Of a stretch of DNA of 34,271 nucleotides, positions 26,524-34,270 are shown in pieces. The stretch lies in the NCBI GenBank assembly GCA_013389015.1, contig JACAEE010000054.1:1-34271 (forward strand), read 5' to 3'. Both the position numbers and the translations under genes were made by a program. This DNA is from Hydrogenophilaceae bacterium. GTDB lineage: Bacteria; Pseudomonadota; Alphaproteobacteria; Caulobacterales; Aquidulcibacteraceae. The notes below the pieces were generated by a model, which saw nothing but the letters and a program-made list of their open reading frames with translations, did not search any database and was not told the origin of the DNA. Positions within the stretch are counted from its first letter, which is position 1; each line of letters begins with the position of its first letter.

Positions 26524-28797
26524 ATGCGGTATGCCTTCTTGCTCGGCGCGGCCGCTCTGGCGTTGCAGGGCCCGACCATCGCCTCGGCGCAGGAAACCGA
26601 GGCCGACGACAGCGCCGGCCTGGCCGAGATCGTCGTCACCGCGCAGCGGCGCGAAGAGAATCTGCAGCGCGCAGCCATCGCCGTCAGCGCCGTCACCGGC
26701 GCGATGATCGAGGAACAGAGCATCACCCAGGCCACCGATCTCACGCGCCTTGTGCCGGCGCTGCAGGTGGCGCCCGCATCGTCCTTAACCCAGATCTATC
26801 TCCGCGGCGTCGGCACGTTCGGCGCCAATGCGTGGGCCGAGCAGGGCGTGGCGTTCAATTATTCCGGCGTCTACCTGTCGCGCCCCGCTGCGCCGGCCGG
26901 CCTCTTCTATGATCTGGAGCGGCTGGAGGTTCTGAAAGGGCCCCAAGGCACGCTCTATGGGCGCAATGCGACGGGCGGCGCGCTGAACGTCATCCCCGCT
27001 CCTCCCGATCTTGGCGATTTCGCCGCCAACCTCACGGCCGAGTACGGAGATTATGAGACGTTCAAAGCCTCGGGCGCGCTCAACATGCCGCTCGGCGACG
27101 CGGCGGCCTTCCGGATCGCGGCGCAAACGGCCCAGCACGAGGGCTATTTCAACGACGGCTACGACGACGAAGACACCCAGGCCGTGCGCGGACAGTTCCG
27201 GCTGCAGCCCAACGCTGCGTGGGACATCACGATCGGCGCCGATTACGCCCATGTGGGCGGCATGGGATCAGGCGGCACGATCATGCCGCTGCTCTTCGGC
27301 GACGACGACGACCGGCTGGGGCCGAGCGATCCTCGCGTCATCGCAGCTTATGTCGCGCGCGCGCCGACGCCGCCGGTGCCGCAGATCATCGCTCAGGACG
27401 ACGGCTATCAGGATAACGAATTCCTCGGCGTCCAGGCGAATGTCGAAACTGACCTCGGCTTCGCAACGCTGACATTGATTCCGGCGTGGCGGCGCACCGA
27501 TCTCGATTTCCTAGGCTATGCTCCGGGCTTTCTCGTCGACGTGACCGAGCTCTCGGAGCAGTCGTCCATGGAGATTCGCCTCGCCAACCAGGGCGAACGC
27601 GTGAACTGGGTCCTCGGCGCCTATTATTTTGACGAAGACGTCGGCGCCGATCAGCTTTTCGACCAAGCGAGCAACGCCACTCTCATCCAATCCGAGCTGA
27701 GCACACAGAGCACGGCGATTTTCGGGCAGGCGACGTTTTCGCTCACCGACGCGTTCCGGCTCACTGGCGGCGTGCGCTGGACGTCAGACAACAAGCAGCA
27801 GACGACCTACACCGAGACGCGCCCGTTCGTGGGCTTCGTCAATCCGCCCATCAACTTCACCCCGATCTTCCTCACGATTCCCTCTAACTCGACCAGCGAC
27901 ATCGATTTCGAGGAAACGACGTGGAAGATTGGTCTCGAATATGACGTCGCCCCCCAATCTTTGCTCTATGCTTCGGTGGCGACCGGCTTCAAGTCCGGCA
28001 TTCTCTACGCGGGAACCGGGCGCAACTATTCCGATCCAGAACAGCTGACGGCATACACGATCGGATCGAAGAACCGCTTCTTCGACAACTCGCTGCAGTT
28101 CAATGTCGAGGCCTTCTATTGGGACTACACGGATCAGCAGGTCTCGCACTTGGGGCCGGCGCAGATCGCGCTCACGCCGGGCGGTCCGATCTACGGGCCG
28201 ATCTTCCTCACGGAGAACGCCGGCGCAGCCACCATCTACGGCGCGGAGTTCGAGCTGCTCTGGCAAGTGGGCGCGCACGGCCTCTTCTCCGCCAATCTGC
28301 AATACCTGCATTCAGAATACGATTCCTTCGAGTATCAGGCCTATTCCCCCTCCGGGGTCACGCCCGTCATCGGTTGCGCCGTGACGCCGACGACCCTCGT
28401 CGGCGCCAGCCCGCTTGCGCGCATCTTCGACGTCGATTGCACGGGACGCCCGCTCGCCAACGCGCCGGAATGGACGCTCAACGCCGGCTATGAGCACAGG
28501 TTCGAACTCGGCGGCGCAGGACGCATCATCGCCGCGGTGGACACGCGCCTGGAAGACGAGCGCTTCCTTTCCATCGATTATCTGCCGGAGGGCACGCAGG
28601 GCAGCTACATGATGTCGAACCTGCGCGTGACCTGGGAGAACGAGCCTGGCGATCTCGCCGTCACGGGGTTCCTCAACAATATCGAGAACGAGCTGGTGTT
28701 CTCCAACTCGCTACAGAGCCCCGCAAAGCCCGGTGTGGTGTACAATCAGATTCGTCCCCCGCGCGTCGCCGGCGTCCGCCTCAGCATGCGCTTCTAG
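26524..28797 (+). CDS. TonB-dependent outer-membrane receptor
   Basis: 757 residues from ATG 26524, with AGGGGGAG directly upstream. A signal peptide (1-22) ends near ASAQ. A TonB-box-like EIVVTAQRREE (about 34-44) is followed by the plug, with IYLRGVG and RLEVLKGPQGTLYGRNATGGALNVI. A beta barrel follows, ending in the terminal Phe typical of outer-membrane proteins (VRLSMRF). The type is the large paralogous group used by sphingomonads and caulobacters for importing aromatics, terpenoids and other scarce carbon sources. Its position opposite the LysR gene suggests it imports the substrate of the neighbouring operon. Confidence 0.95.
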   Translation: MRYAFLLGAAALALQGPTIASAQETEADDSAGLAEIVVTAQRREENLQRAAIAVSAVTGAMIEEQSITQATDLTRLVPALQVAPASSLTQIYLRGVGTFGANAWAEQGVAFNYSGVYLSRPAAPAGLFYDLERLEVLKGPQGTLYGRNATGGALNVIPAPPDLGDFAANLTAEYGDYETFKASGALNMPLGDAAAFRIAAQTAQHEGYFNDGYDDEDTQAVRGQFRLQPNAAWDITIGADYAHVGGMGSGGTIMPLLFGDDDDRLGPSDPRVIAAYVARAPTPPVPQIIAQDDGYQDNEFLGVQANVETDLGFATLTLIPAWRRTDLDFLGYAPGFLVDVTELSEQSSMEIRLANQGERVNWVLGAYYFDEDVGADQLFDQASNATLIQSELSTQSTAIFGQATFSLTDAFRLTGGVRWTSDNKQQTTYTETRPFVGFVNPPINFTPIFLTIPSNSTSDIDFEETTWKIGLEYDVAPQSLLYASVATGFKSGILYAGTGRNYSDPEQLTAYTIGSKNRFFDNSLQFNVEAFYWDYTDQQVSHLGPAQIALTPGGPIYGPIFLTENAGAATIYGAEFELLWQVGAHGLFSANLQYLHSEYDSFEYQAYSPSGVTPVIGCAVTPTTLVGASPLARIFDVDCTGRPLANAPEWTLNAGYEHRFELGGAGRIIAAVDTRLEDERFLSIDYLPEGTQGSYMMSNLRVTWENEPGDLAVTGFLNNIENELVFSNSLQSPAKPGVVYNQIRPPRVAGVRLSMRF

Positions 28798-28866
28798 CGC
28801 ATAACCGCGCAGACGCTGCTGAAGCGGCTCGTTCCGTGGACGGCGTTTGCGTAATCAGGCGGTCGA

Positions 28867-29091
28867 TCAGCGTTGCAAACTATAGATATCGACTACCTCT
28901 CCTGTGTCCACGCGCCGCCAGACGATTTCGCGCGGCGCGTAGTTGTCTGGGTAACGGACGATCTCCTCGAAAGTTTGCGCCCAGGAATCGAACAGCGGTC
29001 GCATCACATCGGCATCTTCTGCTTCCTCGACTGCAAAACACCAGCCGTGGAGTTCATTTGAACCGCACTGCCCCTCGGTCCAAATGTGCAA
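28867..29091 (-). CDS. Small acidic hypothetical protein, 74 aa
   Basis: The frame reads HIWTEGQCGSNELHGWCFAV, then EEAEDADVMRPLFDSWAQTF and a C-terminal REIVWRRVDTGEVVDIYSLQ. No ATG is available, so the start is probably the TTG at 29091. The protein is soluble and strongly acidic in the middle. No family was recognised. Its size, acidity and place at the end of an RHS tip array fit a small immunity-like protein, but this is only context. Confidence 0.45.
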   Translation of the reverse strand: MHIWTEGQCGSNELHGWCFAVEEAEDADVMRPLFDSWAQTFEEIVRYPDNYAPREIVWRRVDTGEVVDIYSLQR

Positions 29092-29128
29092 TTCACGCTT
29101 CGGCGGCCCCGGCCAAGCAGCGACGGTT

Positions 29129-29266
29129 CTACCGGACTAGGCGGCTCCGTATCCGAAAGACGACGACCGCAGCATACAAGACCACACTCAGCAGCAAGTA
29201 CAGCTCGAGCAGCGAAGGTTGAACGGCGACTATCGCCGATCCCAACGCAAATAGCGCAAACGCCAA
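29129..29266 (-). CDS. Possible 45-aa two-helix membrane protein
   Basis: The frame from a TTG at 29266 to TAG at 29129 encodes two hydrophobic segments (AFALFALGSAIVAV and LYLLLSVVLYAAVVVF) and a basic tail (RIRSRLVR). An in-frame TGA lies three codons upstream, so it cannot extend far. The start codon is weak and no ribosome site is clear. It resembles the other small membrane frames that follow RHS tips in this region and may be a decayed immunity gene. Confidence 0.35.
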   Translation of the reverse strand: MAFALFALGSAIVAVQPSLLELYLLLSVVLYAAVVVFRIRSRLVR

Positions 29267-29290
29267 AGGATCAGATCACTTAGCGCAATC

Positions 29291-29491
29291 TCAACACAAC
29301 GGTATGCTGGATTGGAAGTATCCTTGTCCTGTCCGTGTCCTTCCGCCATAGGCGCCTCCTCCAAGCCCAAAAAGCACAGCGGAGCCCGCTTGATTGCCGC
29401 GCTCGCCGAATATCACCTCGCCGCCAAAGGCGGCAGGAATTTCAAAATCGACTCGATATCCCTCACCCAGAAAGTTCTCCAACCGATCCAC
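29291..29491 (-). pseudogene. Tail of an unrecognised protein, possibly an RHS tip remnant
   Basis: The frame is open upstream past 29491 without a clear start and reads DRLENFLGEGYRVDFEIPAA, then GGEVIFGERGNQAGSAVLFG and a Gly-rich end, stopping at 29291. Another minus-strand frame over 29400-29630 also looks protein-like (FELRPDKHGETPAPGP), so a frameshift between the two is possible. It is followed at once by a small membrane frame, the same order as tip and partner elsewhere in the array. Confidence 0.3.
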
Positions 29492-29620
29492 CGTGCCTCG
29501 GCTAAATCCCGCAGAGCCTCCCGTCTGGCCGGCCCATTGAAGATGGGCATCGGACCTGGAGCCGGCGTCTCGCCGTGTTTGTCGGGGCGAAGCTCAAAGA
29601 CGCAAGCGCTCCCGCCGAAG

Positions 29621-29671
29621 CGACGGGGCGGAGCGCCGCGCTTCGCGGGGGCTCCGCGCTCCGCCCCGTCG
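29621..29671. repeat. Large perfect palindrome (REP-like hairpin)
   Basis: Exact 15-bp arms CGACGGGGCGGAGCG (29621-29635) and CGCTCCGCCCCGTCG (29657-29671). The 21-nt loop itself holds CCGCG-CTT-CGCGG. It ends about 14 nt before the IS3 orfB fragment begins. Confidence 0.6.
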
Positions 29672-29684
29672 CATCACAGGAAGA

Positions 29685-29870
29685 TTCGAGGCCGTCTATC
29701 GCCGCATCGGCGTGCTCCTGGAACGCGAAGGCATGAAGATGAACCACAAGAAGCTCTACCGGCTCTATCGCGAGGAGCGCCTGGCGGTGAAGCGGCGGCG
29801 AGGCCGCAAACGTGCGATTGGATCACGTCAGCCGATGCCCACGGCGCCGCATCCCAATGCGCGCTGGAGC
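29685..29870 (+). pseudogene. IS3-family transposase OrfB fragment
   Basis: The plus strand encodes VYRRIGVLLEREGMKMNHKK, then LYRLYREERLAVKRRRGRKR and ends NARWS. This is the HTH_21 region just before the rve integrase core of IS3-family OrfB proteins (normally continuing W-S-L/M-D-F). The DDE catalytic core is missing. At 29870 it runs directly into the orfA segment in opposite orientation. No start codon of its own. Confidence 0.8.
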
Positions 29871-30095
29871 CGAGCATCGATTCCGCGAGCAGCTTCTTCA
29901 GCCGCCGATTCTCATCCTCAAGGCCCTTGAGTTTGCGGGCGTCGGAGACATCGAGCCCGCCGAACCTGGCCTTCCACTTGTAGAACGTGGCCGGGCTCAC
30001 CCGTGTTTGCGGCAGGTCTCGGCGGTGGTTGACCCGCGCTCCTGCTCGGCCAGAACGGCGATGATCTGTTCCTCGGTGAAACGGGATTTCCGCAT
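29871..30095 (-). pseudogene. IS3-family transposase OrfA, frameshifted and truncated
   Basis: From ATG 30095 the minus strand reads MRKSRFTEEQIIAVLAEQER and TTAETCRKHG, then hits TGA. Adding one G restores VSPATFYKWKARFGGLDVSD, then LEDENRRLKKLLAESML, the HTH and leucine-zipper part of IS3 OrfA. It breaks at about 29871, where the inverted orfB piece begins. A one-base deletion and a truncated 3' end make it inactive. Confidence 0.85.
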
Positions 30096-30192
30096 TTGAG
30101 AGCCTTCCCTTGTTGAAGGACTCTCCTTTCAAACGAGGGACCAAGCGGGGGGCGCCTCAACGTCGTAGCCGTAGGAGCTCAGATCGCTTGGG

Positions 30193-30453
30193 TCATTCCT
30201 GCCCTAGCACGCACTCGAGGTTGTCATCTCCTACATAGCAGGGGAACTCTGTACGGAACTCCGTCGAAACAAAATCAACATGGCGAAAGACTATGAGCAC
30301 CAGCGCCGGTTCCGCGTCTTCGACCTCAAGTCTCCAGCGATAGTTTTCGCGCCGGTCGCAAGGCGGCAGTTCTTCTCCGAACCTTCTCCTAGTTGACCCT
30401 GGCTCGCAAGCGGCGCGAAATGCTTGCTCGATCAAGGTTTTGTTGACCGCCAA
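30193..30453 (-). CDS. Hypothetical protein in the RHS region, ~86 aa
   Basis: The frame reads NKTLIEQAFRAACEPGSTRR, then ENYRWRLEVEDAEPALVLIV and FPCYVGDDNLECVLGQE. An in-frame TAG lies five codons before the TTG at 30453, so the start is TTG or CTG, or the gene is truncated. Codon use is less GC-biased than the core genes. The protein is soluble, acidic, with mixed alpha and beta. It follows the 48-aa membrane protein behind the RHS tip, a common place for immunity or orphan tip genes. No family recognised. Confidence 0.45.
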   Translation of the reverse strand: MAVNKTLIEQAFRAACEPGSTRRRFGEELPPCDRRENYRWRLEVEDAEPALVLIVFRHVDFVSTEFRTEFPCYVGDDNLECVLGQE

Positions 30454-30518
30454 CAGCTGCGGGCGCTAATGCAAGCATCGGCTGGAGCGCCGCGCCAGTC
30501 GTCGCTCGCTACGTTACA

Positions 30519-30665
30519 TCACATCCCATCGATCGTGCGATATAGTAAATACAAAGACATAAGAGCCAACACTATCCAACCGAACAACGCAATACAGCGG
30601 CCGAGCGCACCAAGTTGATGTCGACGTGCGGTGCCCTTATTTCTTGGAAGGAGCCTTCTTGGCAT
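30519..30665 (-). CDS. 48-aa single-helix membrane protein, candidate partner of the RHS tip
   Basis: ATG 30665 to TGA 30519-30521. A basic N-terminus (PRRLLPRNKGTARRH) is followed by one transmembrane helix (CIALFGWIVLALMSLYLLY), predicted inside-to-outside. Before the IS630 insertion the ATG directly followed the RHS tip's stop codon (TAG-ATG), which implies translational coupling to the tip. That is the position expected for an immunity gene, and a membrane location would suit a tip acting on membranes. Too short for family assignment. Confidence 0.5.
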   Translation of the reverse strand: MPRRLLPRNKGTARRHQLGALGRCIALFGWIVLALMSLYLLYRTIDGM

Positions 30666-30668
30666 CTA

Positions 30669-31863
30669 GCGTCCTGAACCAGAAGTTCGTTTGATCATGC
30701 TTCGGCGGGCCTGTTGTAGCGGCAGAATCGCTCGATGGAAGCCAGGATGTCGTCGGCGGATTTGCTCCAGCGGAATGGTTTGGGGTCGGCGTTGTGGGCG
30801 TCGATGAAGGCCATGATGTCGGCCTTGAGCGCGGCCACGCTGCGATGGATTCCGCGCCTGATCTTGCGTTCGGTGATGAGCGCGAAGAAGCGTTCGACCT
30901 GGTTGAGCCAGGACGCGCTGGTCGGCGTCAGATGCACATGCCAGCGCGGCCGTTTGGCCAGCCAGTTTCGGATCAGCGGCGTCTTGTGAGTGGCGTAATT
31001 GTCCATCACCAGATGCACGTCGAGATCGTCGGGCACATTGGCTTCGATCTCGTCGAGGAATTTGCGGAACTCACGCGCGCGGTGGCGGCCATAGCATTTG
31101 CCGATCACGGCGCCGGTGGCGATGTCGAGCGCGGCGAACAGCGAAGTTGTGCCGTGGCGCTTGTAGTCGTGGGGCCTGCGCGCGGCCTGGCCGGGGCGCA
31201 TCGGCAGCATCGGCTGGCTGCGGTCGAGCGCCTGAATTTGCGATTTTTCGTCCACGCACAAGACGATGGCGCGCTCGGGCGGCGCCATGTAGAGCCCGAC
31301 CACGTCGCGCACCTTGGCCACGAAATCGGGGTCGGTGGAGAGCTTGAACGTCTCGATGCGGCGCGGCTGCAGGCCGAACGCCCGCCAGATGCGCTGCACG
31401 GTGGAGACAGAAAGACCGCTCGCCTTGGCCATGCCGCGCGAACTCCAATGCGTGGCGTTGTCCGGCGCGCTCTCCAGCGTCTTGACGATCACCGCTTCGA
31501 TGCGCGCGTCGTCGATCGTGCGCGGCATGCCCGAGCGCGGCTCATCGTAAAGCCCGTCCAGCCGCCGCGCGGCGAAGCGGCGACGCCACTTGCCCACGGT
31601 GTTTGCATCGACCCCAAGCTTGGCGGCGACCTGTTTGCTCTCGAGCCCTTGCGCGCAAGCCAACACGATGCGCGCGCGCATCGCCATCGCTTGGGCCGTC
31701 TTGCGCCGGGCCGCCAGCGCCGCAAGCTCCGCACGCTCGGCCTCGCTCAACTCGATCTGCGGCGCCGCGCGTCGACCGGCCATCGCAATCCTCCCTCCCA
31801 ATCCCGCGAAGAAGTTGCCACAATCCAGCAGACTTGACCGTGCGAACTTTTGACTCAGGACAC
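30669..31863 (-). mobile_element. IS630-family insertion sequence, complete
   Basis: 1195 bp. Terminal inverted repeats: left GCGTCCTGAACCAGAAGTTCG (30669-30689, one base over its 20-base core) and right end 31843-31863 match at 17 of 21 positions. A TA target duplication flanks it (30667-30668 and 31864-31865), as expected for IS630. The single transposase frame is intact. A longer direct repeat, CTAGCGTCC, is also seen at 30666-30674 and 31863-31871 because the IS end resembles the flanking RHS sequence. Confidence 0.88.
30695..31783 (-). CDS. IS630-family transposase
   Basis: 362 residues from ATG 31783; a longer frame upstream runs to the element's end and was rejected. The N-terminal region has a helix-turn-helix ([23 protein letters not shown]) and a second one ([17 protein letters not shown]). 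The DDE core is complete: Asp in [10 protein letters not shown], Asp in [10 protein letters not shown] and Glu in [10 protein letters not shown]. No frameshift or stop. GC-rich codon use matches the host rather than the RHS region it entered. Likely active. Confidence 0.95.
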   Translation of the reverse strand: MAGRRAAPQIELSEAERAELAALAARRKTAQAMAMRARIVLACAQGLESKQVAAKLGVDANTVGKWRRRFAARRLDGLYDEPRSGMPRTIDDARIEAVIVKTLESAPDNATHWSSRGMAKASGLSVSTVQRIWRAFGLQPRRIETFKLSTDPDFVAKVRDVVGLYMAPPERAIVLCVDEKSQIQALDRSQPMLPMRPGQAARRPHDYKRHGTTSLFAALDIATGAVIGKCYGRHRAREFRKFLDEIEANVPDDLDVHLVMDNYATHKTPLIRNWLAKRPRWHVHLTPTSASWLNQVERFFALITERKIRRGIHRSVAALKADIMAFIDAHNADPKPFRWSKSADDILASIERFCRYNRPAEA

Positions 31864-33360
31864 TAGCGTCCCGTGCCATTTGCACAACCTGCCATCGTAT
31901 AGCCCGTCGCCAAGCTTGCGACTTGTTGCTGAAGCGATTGCCTAGCTTCTATCATCTGATCCGGACTCAGTATTTGGCTGACGACCCATTCTCCCGCCGC
32001 CGCGCCCCATCCCGTCGCCTGATCCACGCGCAGTCCATGAACTCTTCTGTTCGGATCGTCATGGTCGCTCCCCTCGGACGTAGCGAAGTCAGCAATTGCG
32101 TCAACCGCCCACCCGAATGTGACAAGGTATATTGCGAATTGTGCGCCCTGCAACTTCCTAATCTCTCGATTTAAAGAGGCAATTGTGGCGTTCGCTTGGG
32201 CGATCCGTGCTCCTATGTTGGTGCACGTCTGTTGTAGTTCATCAAGAGCGCCAACATCTTCGGGGGCTCTGTCGAATGAGTCATTCAGCCAGTTCCATTC
32301 TTCTGTATCGGGCCAGTCGATACATTGCTCCACATACACCGCCGTCATTACGTATCCGCCATTCCTTTCTTCCGTACCACGGCTCTCGACGTATCCGTAG
32401 CACCGGCGTTCCAGTCCTAGCGGATCGATGAAGTTTACTGGATCATTTGCGACATACGCGTACAGATTCATCCCGCCGGCCCAGAGTATTGGATCTGCTT
32501 GGAGGAAGCGGCCCAGTGCGGGGGAATAGGCGCGGGCTTTGTAGTGGTAGACGCCGGCTTCGCCGATCCAGGCTTGGCCGGTGTATTGGAAGCGGCCGGC
32601 GTTTGATGATCCGGGTACGCCGTATTCGTCATAGGTGTTGACGCTCGTCGCGGCGCCGGATCCATTGGTCACGGCGACGACGGAGCCGAGCTGGTCTGTG
32701 GTCAACCAGCGCCGGTCGCTCGCGCCGCTGCCCTCGTACCAGACCAGCGGTTCGTCGAAGCTGGGGCCGTGCACGTAGCGGCGCAGCAGCGCGCCGCTCG
32801 TGTTGTACTCGCCGATCAGGTCGCGGCCGTCATAGGAAAAGCGCGTGGTGACGCCGCCGCCGACGGTCTGATAGAGGCGGCCGACGGGATCGTAGCTGAG
32901 CGTCGCGCCGCCGGCCGACGTGAGGCGGTTGTCGACGTCGTAGCCGTAAGTGGTCGCGCCCGTGTTCGTCAGATTGCCGCGGCCGTCATAGGTGAAGCTC
33001 GCGCCGCCGCGCTGGTGTATTGATTGAGGCCGTTATCGGCATAGCTGGTCGCGCCCGGCGCGAGCGGCGTCCAATCATACGCGCTGTTCGAGCCGTCGCG
33101 CGCGAGCGCCTGGAACGCGGCGTTGTAGCTGAAGTCAAAAGTCTGGTCGTGGCTCGTGCCGGTGAGATTGTGCGTCAGCGTATCGAGCCGTGAGGCGCCG
33201 TCATAGGCATACGACGTGACGACGCCGTTGCCGCGCGTGAGGCTCGTGCGGCGGCCGAGATTGTCATAAGCGTAAGTCGCCAGCACGCCGGCTCCTGATG
33301 TCGCGCCGTTTTCGCGGATCGCGGTGACGGCGCCCGCGCTCGCCGACCGGTAGCTGCGCC
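31863..33360 (-). pseudogene. RHS orphan module: partial YD-repeat core plus variable C-terminal tip, one frameshift
   Basis: The minus strand opens without a start codon just after the previous gene's stop and reads VTAIRENGATSGAGVLATYA, then successive YD repeats (YAYDNLGRRTSL, YGYDVDNRLTSAGG). A one-base deletion near 33009 splits the frame. Reading on in the other frame gives FTYDGRGNLTNTG and the RHS-core end: YHYKARAYSPALGRFLQADP, then NDPVNFIDPLGL. The ~180-residue tip after PLGL has a coiled coil (ARIAQANATIASLNREIRKL) and a hydrophobic helix (FAIYLVTFGWAVDAI). It is not a toxin I recognise. Lack of an N-terminus and start fits a silent orphan tip cassette. The stop TAG is shared with the IS630 target site. 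Confidence 0.8.
33278..33327 (-). repeat. Copy of the RHS segment also found at 17867-17916
   Basis: 50 bases with three mismatches to 17867-17916, encoding the TAIRENGATSGAGVLA part of the RHS core in both places and in the same orientation. Possible substrate for homologous recombination over about 15.4 kb. Confidence 0.8.
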
Positions 33361-33374
33361 TCAGACAAGCTGCT

Positions 33375-33788
33375 CTATGTGAGGCGAAGCTGCTCCGACA
33401 GCAACGTGGCCGCCTCGTGCAGCCGAATTTGCAGTATTGCCAGGGACATAATCATTGAGCAGAAAGCGCCCCAGAACGCGACACGAAACCACGTAAGCTC
33501 CGGCGAGCCTCGAGCCTGCGTCGTGGAGGCGACAGCTTCGCCTCCCGTTATCGTGGTGTAGAATCGAAGCGACGATATCACCCCCAGGATAAGAACAAAC
33601 GAAAGAAATCCTGCAACGACTTGCGCGATTGGCATCGGCAGGACTAGGGAGGTGAAAAGTAGAGCTAAAGCGGGAGGAAAAAGAAGGATCGACCAACGGG
33701 AGAGTTTACGGGCGCTGTTTAGGTCAAGTCGCACTATCTTGCCTCGACCAAGTGGCGCTAGATTCACGCGTCGAAGTTCGACAGTCAT
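33375..33788 (-). CDS. Polytopic membrane protein, candidate immunity partner of the upstream RHS tip
   Basis: 137 residues from ATG 33788, 20 nt after the stop of the preceding tip. A basic cytoplasmic N-terminus (LGRGKIVRLDLNSARKLSRW) is followed by hydrophobic segments at about 32-50, 55-74 and 100-122. It belongs to no family I recognise. Position directly behind an RHS-like tip and before an orphan RHS core is the classic place of an immunity gene. The codon bias is weaker than in core genes. Confidence 0.55.
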   Translation of the reverse strand: MTVELRRVNLAPLGRGKIVRLDLNSARKLSRWSILLFPPALALLFTSLVLPMPIAQVVAGFLSFVLILGVISSLRFYTTITGGEAVASTTQARGSPELTWFRVAFWGAFCSMIMSLAILQIRLHEAATLLSEQLRLT

Positions 33789-33808
33789 GGTGCTTGCCCC
33801 GTTCGGTG

Positions 33809-34270
33809 CTAGCGGAGTCCTCTGGCCGGACAGCCAAATTGGCTTCGTTGTTCGTTGTACATGGCTGCTCGGTCAAGGTTGTAAGCCGCCATGTAACCGA
33901 CGAAGATGCCAACGCTTCCAATGACGAGCCCTCCGACTATTGTTGGCGACGATGCGGCGCCCGCCACCACGGCAGTTGCCCCCAAAGAAGTCCAATTCAA
34001 CGCCATTCCCGCATGGGACGAAGCCAGCGCTTCGAGAGATCGACAATGAGCCAATTCCCTCTCGTCCCAGTATCCATCTGAATCGTAACGTCTTGGAACG
34101 GCTAAGCCACGCTGACCGATGACAATGATTTCGCTCGACACAGCTACGGTGCCACCGCCTAAACTTGGCACCCATGTATAATCGCTGAGGTTCCGGACTT
34201 CCATCATATGGCAATCCACGAGCCAATGTTCGCAAGGTCTTCTGCCGTCAGATTGATTGAGGCCAAAGCC
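33809..34270 (-). CDS. C-terminal tip of an RHS-like protein (partial, runs off right edge)
   Basis: The frame is open to the right edge and its first readable residues are GFGLNQSDGRRP, compatible with the DPxGL junction that ends an RHS core. The ~150-residue remainder has DYTWVPSLGGGTVAVSSEII, then a helix-rich middle and two adjacent hydrophobic stretches (LGATAVVAGAA and IVGGLVIGSVGIFVGYMAAY), ending CPARGLR. An internal GTG at 34219 could be misread as a start. Hydrophobic segments near the C-terminus suggest a membrane-acting effector. The RHS link rests on few residues plus the genes behind it. Confidence 0.5.
   Translation of the reverse strand, partial: GFGLNQSDGRRPCEHWLVDCHMMEVRNLSDYTWVPSLGGGTVAVSSEIIVIGQRGLAVPRRYDSDGYWDERELAHCRSLEALASSHAGMALNWTSLGATAVVAGAASSPTIVGGLVIGSVGIFVGYMAAYNLDRAAMYNEQRSQFGCPARGLR

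Noticed and set aside
29502-29747. Minus-strand 81-aa frame next to the IS3 remnant
   Set aside because: Overlaps the palindrome and the orfB fragment; no protein-like pattern in its own frame.
30666-30674. Nine-base target duplication (CTAGCGTCC) for the insertion sequence
   Set aside because: The inverted repeats of the element include GCGTCC, so only TA is a true duplication, as for other IS630 elements; the extra identity comes from flank resemblance.
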